This document shows positions 6,382 through 8,803 of a DNA stretch of 8,803 nt, in pieces. The notes below the pieces were generated by a model. It did no database searches, had not been told where the DNA came from, and worked only from the letters and a program-made list of their open reading frames with translations. How positions within the stretch are numbered: the first letter of the stretch is position 1; every line of letters starts with the position of its first letter. The stretch is from contig JAQVLM010000101.1 of the NCBI GenBank assembly GCA_028704125.1, forward strand, positions 1 through 8,803. Reading direction: 5' to 3'. This DNA comes from Opitutales bacterium (GTDB lineage: Bacteria > Verrucomicrobiota > Verrucomicrobiia > Opitutales > JAFGAQ01). The position numbers were made by a program, and so were the translations under genes.

Positions 6382-8529
6382 TCAGTGAGGATCCGTTTTG
6401 TCTTGATTAAGCTGTGAGGCTTTCTCGATCAATTGGATCAGGTCCGTCCGGTGACCGCCTTCATCTTTGGCTTGGATGCCGTGGACGATATCCGACAGCA
6501 TCGGCCAGTCGAGGGACCCGGCCTGGGATTCATTGCGCAGCAGGATCCCGAGACCGGCGGCGGATACCGCCAAACGCAGGTTGTCGTCGGTTTTGTCAAA
6601 GGGTACCACTTCATTGTGAAGCGGATGCTCAATGAGTTTGCTTTTGGAGCTTTCAGGGTCCTTGTAGCGGATTTTGACAGTGAGCAACTCATCGGTCGAG
6701 TCCAGGGGTTCGGCGGGTTTCTGGTATTTCAGCGGATCAACCGATGGGAGGTCAGCCGCTTCGGTGTCAGTTCCGGCCGGAATCACCTCGTAGAGTGCGG
6801 TGACCCTGGCCCCGGCCCCGATTTCGCCCGCATCTTTCTTGTCGTCGTTGAAGTCCTCGGGCGCGAGGAGCCGGTTTTCGTATCCGATCAGCCGGTAGGC
6901 ATCGACAAGTGTGGGGTTGAACTCGACCTGTATTTTGACGTCTTTTGCTATGGTGATGAGTGTGCTTCCGATTTGCTCGGAGAATACCTTTATGGCCTCA
7001 CGTTCGGTGTCGATGTAGGCGTAGTTTCCGTTGCCTTTATTGGATAGCTCCTCGAGAGTCCCATCCTTGTAGTTGCCCATTCCAAATCCAAGGATGGAGA
7101 TGAACACGCCGCTGTTGGCTTCTTTCTGAATCAGGTTAACGAGTTCGGAACGGTTGGTCACCCCCACGTTGAAGTCTCCATCGGTGCAGAGAATCACGCG
7201 GTTGTTGCCATCGGGGATAAAACCTTGTCGGGCGAGTCGGTAGGCCTCCATGATGCCGGCGCTGCCTTGGGTGGAACCACCCGACTGCAGGCTGTTGACG
7301 GCGAAGCGGATGGTCTCGCGGTTGTTGCCGGTGGTGGAGGGTAGGACCACCCTCGAGCTTCCCGAGTAGGTGACGACCGCGACCCGGTCACGTTCGTCCA
7401 GTCGCGTGATGAGGTGATCCAGTGCCTTCTTGACGAGGGGCAGGCGGTTGGGCCCGTCCATGGAGCCACTCGAATCGATGAGGAAGACAAGGTTGCTCGG
7501 TGGGCGATTCTCCCATGGAATCTCATATCCTTGGATTGCCACCCGCACCAGATGATGGGCTTGTTGCCAGGGTGCCTCGGTCACATCCGCGATCACCTTG
7601 AAGGGTGTCTCCTTTGAGTCCGGCTTCGGGTAGTCGTATGGGAAGTAGTTGATGAGTTCCTCAGTCCTGACGGCTCCGGCCGGGGGCATCGCATGGCGGT
7701 TGAGGTGTTCGCGCACCACGGAATAACTGGCGGTGTCGACATCGATCGAGAAGGTGGAGAGTGGATGCTGCGCCACCCGTTTGAAGGGGTTTGGCGTGAT
7801 GCTGTCGAACGCGTCCGTGCGGAATTCAGGCTGCTCCACCTCCTTCCTCTGTTCATTTATGAACTCTTTGGTGACTCTTCCAATTGCGACCCCATGATCC
7901 TTGAGTGAAGAATTGATACGGGTGCCCGCAAGCGTGCTCGAACGCGAATCGCCTACAGTCCCGTCTGGTTCATGGGCCTTCTCTGGGACACTGGCTGGAC
8001 TTGGACTTTCCGTCGCGGCAAACTCGACGGGTGCCTCCGCTTCCACCATGGCATCCACATGATTGGCCTCATCGTATAGGACGATTGTTTCCGCGTCAGC
8101 GGATGGATGTGTCACTCTTCCCGGGACGGGGGGTGGCTCCGGCATCTTGTGTTCTCCGGCCCCCGCACTTTCCGTTGAGGGGCATTTGCCCGGATTCTGA
8201 TAGATCCAGATCAGGACAGGGACGGACAGGAAAACCATGCAAGCTGCCAATCCTCCCAGCATAAGGGGATGGAGCGTCCAGCGCAGTCCTCTGGGCAGGA
8301 GCCGAATGGGGGTGGCTGGAATGGATTTGCTTTTTTCCAGGTGGGGTTCGGGCACGAGGTTCTTTTCCTCGGCGAATGCTTGCTCGATAAGGTTTGTGGT
8401 GGCGCGCACTTCTTCGAGTTCGGCGCGTAGTTTCGGGTCGGATGAGAGGCGTTTTTCAAGTGCTTCGACCTCCGATGGCGGTAATTCGCCGTTGATGTAA
8501 TCGATGAGGGTGTCTTCTGAAATATTCAT
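6382..8529 (-). CDS. Membrane-anchored VWA-domain protein, YfbK type, with anti-sigma-like N-terminus
   Basis: The 715-residue protein has a clear modular layout. Residues 1-55 (ISEDTLIDYINGELPPSE..., then a charged helix) resemble the N-terminal cytoplasmic domain of anti-sigma factors but lack the HxxxCxxC zinc motif. Arg-rich residues 76-83 precede one membrane span at about 86-110, which by the positive-inside rule leaves the N-terminus in the cytoplasm. Residues 111-250 are a Pro/Glu/Ala-rich linker. The YfbK N-terminal motif TFSIDVDTASYSVVREHL starts at 259, with ELINYFPYDY at 291-300. The VWA domain (about 345-525) has an intact MIDAS: Asp352-Ser354-Ser356 (DSSGSM), Thr420 (GGST) and Asp450 (CTDGD). 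A YfbK-type C-terminal domain follows (about 528-705). The start at 8529 lies 17 bp after a sigma-factor stop codon, implying an operon, although no Shine-Dalgarno is seen. Family function is poorly known; a signalling role is inferred. Confidence 0.9.
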   Translation of the reverse strand: MNISEDTLIDYINGELPPSEVEALEKRLSSDPKLRAELEEVRATTNLIEQAFAEEKNLVPEPHLEKSKSIPATPIRLLPRGLRWTLHPLMLGGLAACMVFLSVPVLIWIYQNPGKCPSTESAGAGEHKMPEPPPVPGRVTHPSADAETIVLYDEANHVDAMVEAEAPVEFAATESPSPASVPEKAHEPDGTVGDSRSSTLAGTRINSSLKDHGVAIGRVTKEFINEQRKEVEQPEFRTDAFDSITPNPFKRVAQHPLSTFSIDVDTASYSVVREHLNRHAMPPAGAVRTEELINYFPYDYPKPDSKETPFKVIADVTEAPWQQAHHLVRVAIQGYEIPWENRPPSNLVFLIDSSGSMDGPNRLPLVKKALDHLITRLDERDRVAVVTYSGSSRVVLPSTTGNNRETIRFAVNSLQSGGSTQGSAGIMEAYRLARQGFIPDGNNRVILCTDGDFNVGVTNRSELVNLIQKEANSGVFISILGFGMGNYKDGTLEELSNKGNGNYAYIDTEREAIKVFSEQIGSTLITIAKDVKIQVEFNPTLVDAYRLIGYENRLLAPEDFNDDKKDAGEIGAGARVTALYEVIPAGTDTEAADLPSVDPLKYQKPAEPLDSTDELLTVKIRYKDPESSKSKLIEHPLHNEVVPFDKTDDNLRLAVSAAGLGILLRNESQAGSLDWPMLSDIVHGIQAKDEGGHRTDLIQLIEKASQLNQDKTDPH

Positions 8530-8546
8530 GGCAGTAATGCTGTCGG

Positions 8547-8803
8547 TTAGCGGAGTGGGGCTCCCAGCAGATCGCTGTGGCGCCGGATGTTCTGGCGGAG
8601 TGCCTGCATGCTCTCGTGCAGGATGACGCCTACGTGGTTGACACTCCGTCCGGTGACATTGGCTATCTCCTGATAACTCATGCCAGCCTGGTATTTGAGT
8701 CGCATGACCTCGCGCTGGGTCGGGGTAAGCTCGTCGATGAGCGCAAGGACGGTTCGGGTGGTGTCGGAGACCTCGGCGACCTGATCCGGAGCGGAGGTAT
8801 CGT
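8547..8803 (-). CDS. Sigma-70-family (ECF-like) RNA polymerase sigma factor, C-terminal part; 5' end outside window
   Basis: The minus-strand frame entering from the right edge reads 85 codons to a TAA at 8547-8549. It contains a sigma region 4: ELTPTQREVMRLKYQAGMSYQEIA, then a helix-turn-helix recognition segment TGRSVNHVGVILHESMQALR, ending GAPLR. The LTPxQREVxxLKYxxGxSYxEIA pattern is standard for ECF sigma factors, which recognise the -35 element through this helix. The N-terminal region 2, and therefore the exact ECF group, lies outside the window. The stop is 17 bp before the VWA gene, so the two are very likely co-transcribed, the usual order for a sigma factor and its regulator. An autonomous LuxR-type regulator is less likely because the helix arrangement and ending fit sigma region 4. 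Confidence 0.88.
   Translation of the reverse strand, partial: DTSAPDQVAEVSDTTRTVLALIDELTPTQREVMRLKYQAGMSYQEIANVTGRSVNHVGVILHESMQALRQNIRRHSDLLGAPLR

Noticed and set aside
6433..7047. 204-codon plus-strand open frame
   Set aside because: Antisense to the C-terminal part of the VWA gene, with no domain or ribosome binding site; a shadow of the real gene.

Overview
The window looks like chromosomal, moderately GC-rich bacterial DNA. It holds six recognisable protein-coding genes, two of them cut by the window edges (one at each end, counting a partial sigma factor as the sixth-plus gene at the right), and one probable gene remnant. Several features fit Verrucomicrobiota or a neighbour in the PVC group: a plant/cyanobacterium-like GlgC, an ECF-type sigma factor directly upstream of a YfbK-type von Willebrand factor A (VWA) membrane protein, a remnant of Ig-like (He_PIG/cadherin-like) repeats, and weak or absent Shine-Dalgarno sites at most starts. 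This placement is an inference from protein style; there is no rRNA or other marker. I see no tRNA, rRNA, CRISPR array, insertion sequence or phage gene.

Layout. (1) 1-1786, minus: glmS, complete at its N-terminus and cut by the left edge about 20 codons before its expected end. (2) 1787-1851: a 65-bp divergent intergenic region. (3) 1852-3132, plus: glgC; then 3203-4084, plus: a tandem-domain universal stress protein, probably co-transcribed with glgC. (4) 4085-4552: a short reading frame resembling pieces of two Ig-like repeats, probably a decayed gene, then a clear bidirectional terminator at 4496-4521. (5) 4553-5302, minus: an exported FKBP-type peptidyl-prolyl isomerase. (6) 5303-5524: a divergent intergenic region with an imperfect inverted repeat. 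(7) 5525-6292, plus: rnhB, ribonuclease HII, with an insertion relative to E. coli. (8) 6382-8529, minus: a 715-residue membrane-anchored VWA protein. Directly upstream, at 8547-8803 on the minus strand, is the 3' end of a sigma-70-family gene.

How the genes relate. GlmS draws fructose-6-phosphate into amino sugars for the cell wall, and GlgC draws glucose-1-phosphate into glycogen. They are divergently transcribed from one short region, so two sinks of the hexose-phosphate pool may share control. The stress protein after GlgC fits a storage/starvation theme. FKBP and RNase HII are housekeeping neighbours with no clear link to the rest.

The most interesting unit is at the right end. A sigma factor is followed after 17 bp by a protein with a short cytoplasmic N-terminal domain resembling zinc-less anti-sigma domains, one membrane span, a long Pro/Glu/Ala-rich linker and an extracytoplasmic VWA domain with an intact MIDAS metal site. 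It reads as a candidate transmembrane sigma/anti-sigma signalling pair with a VWA sensor. The remainder of the window is ordinary.
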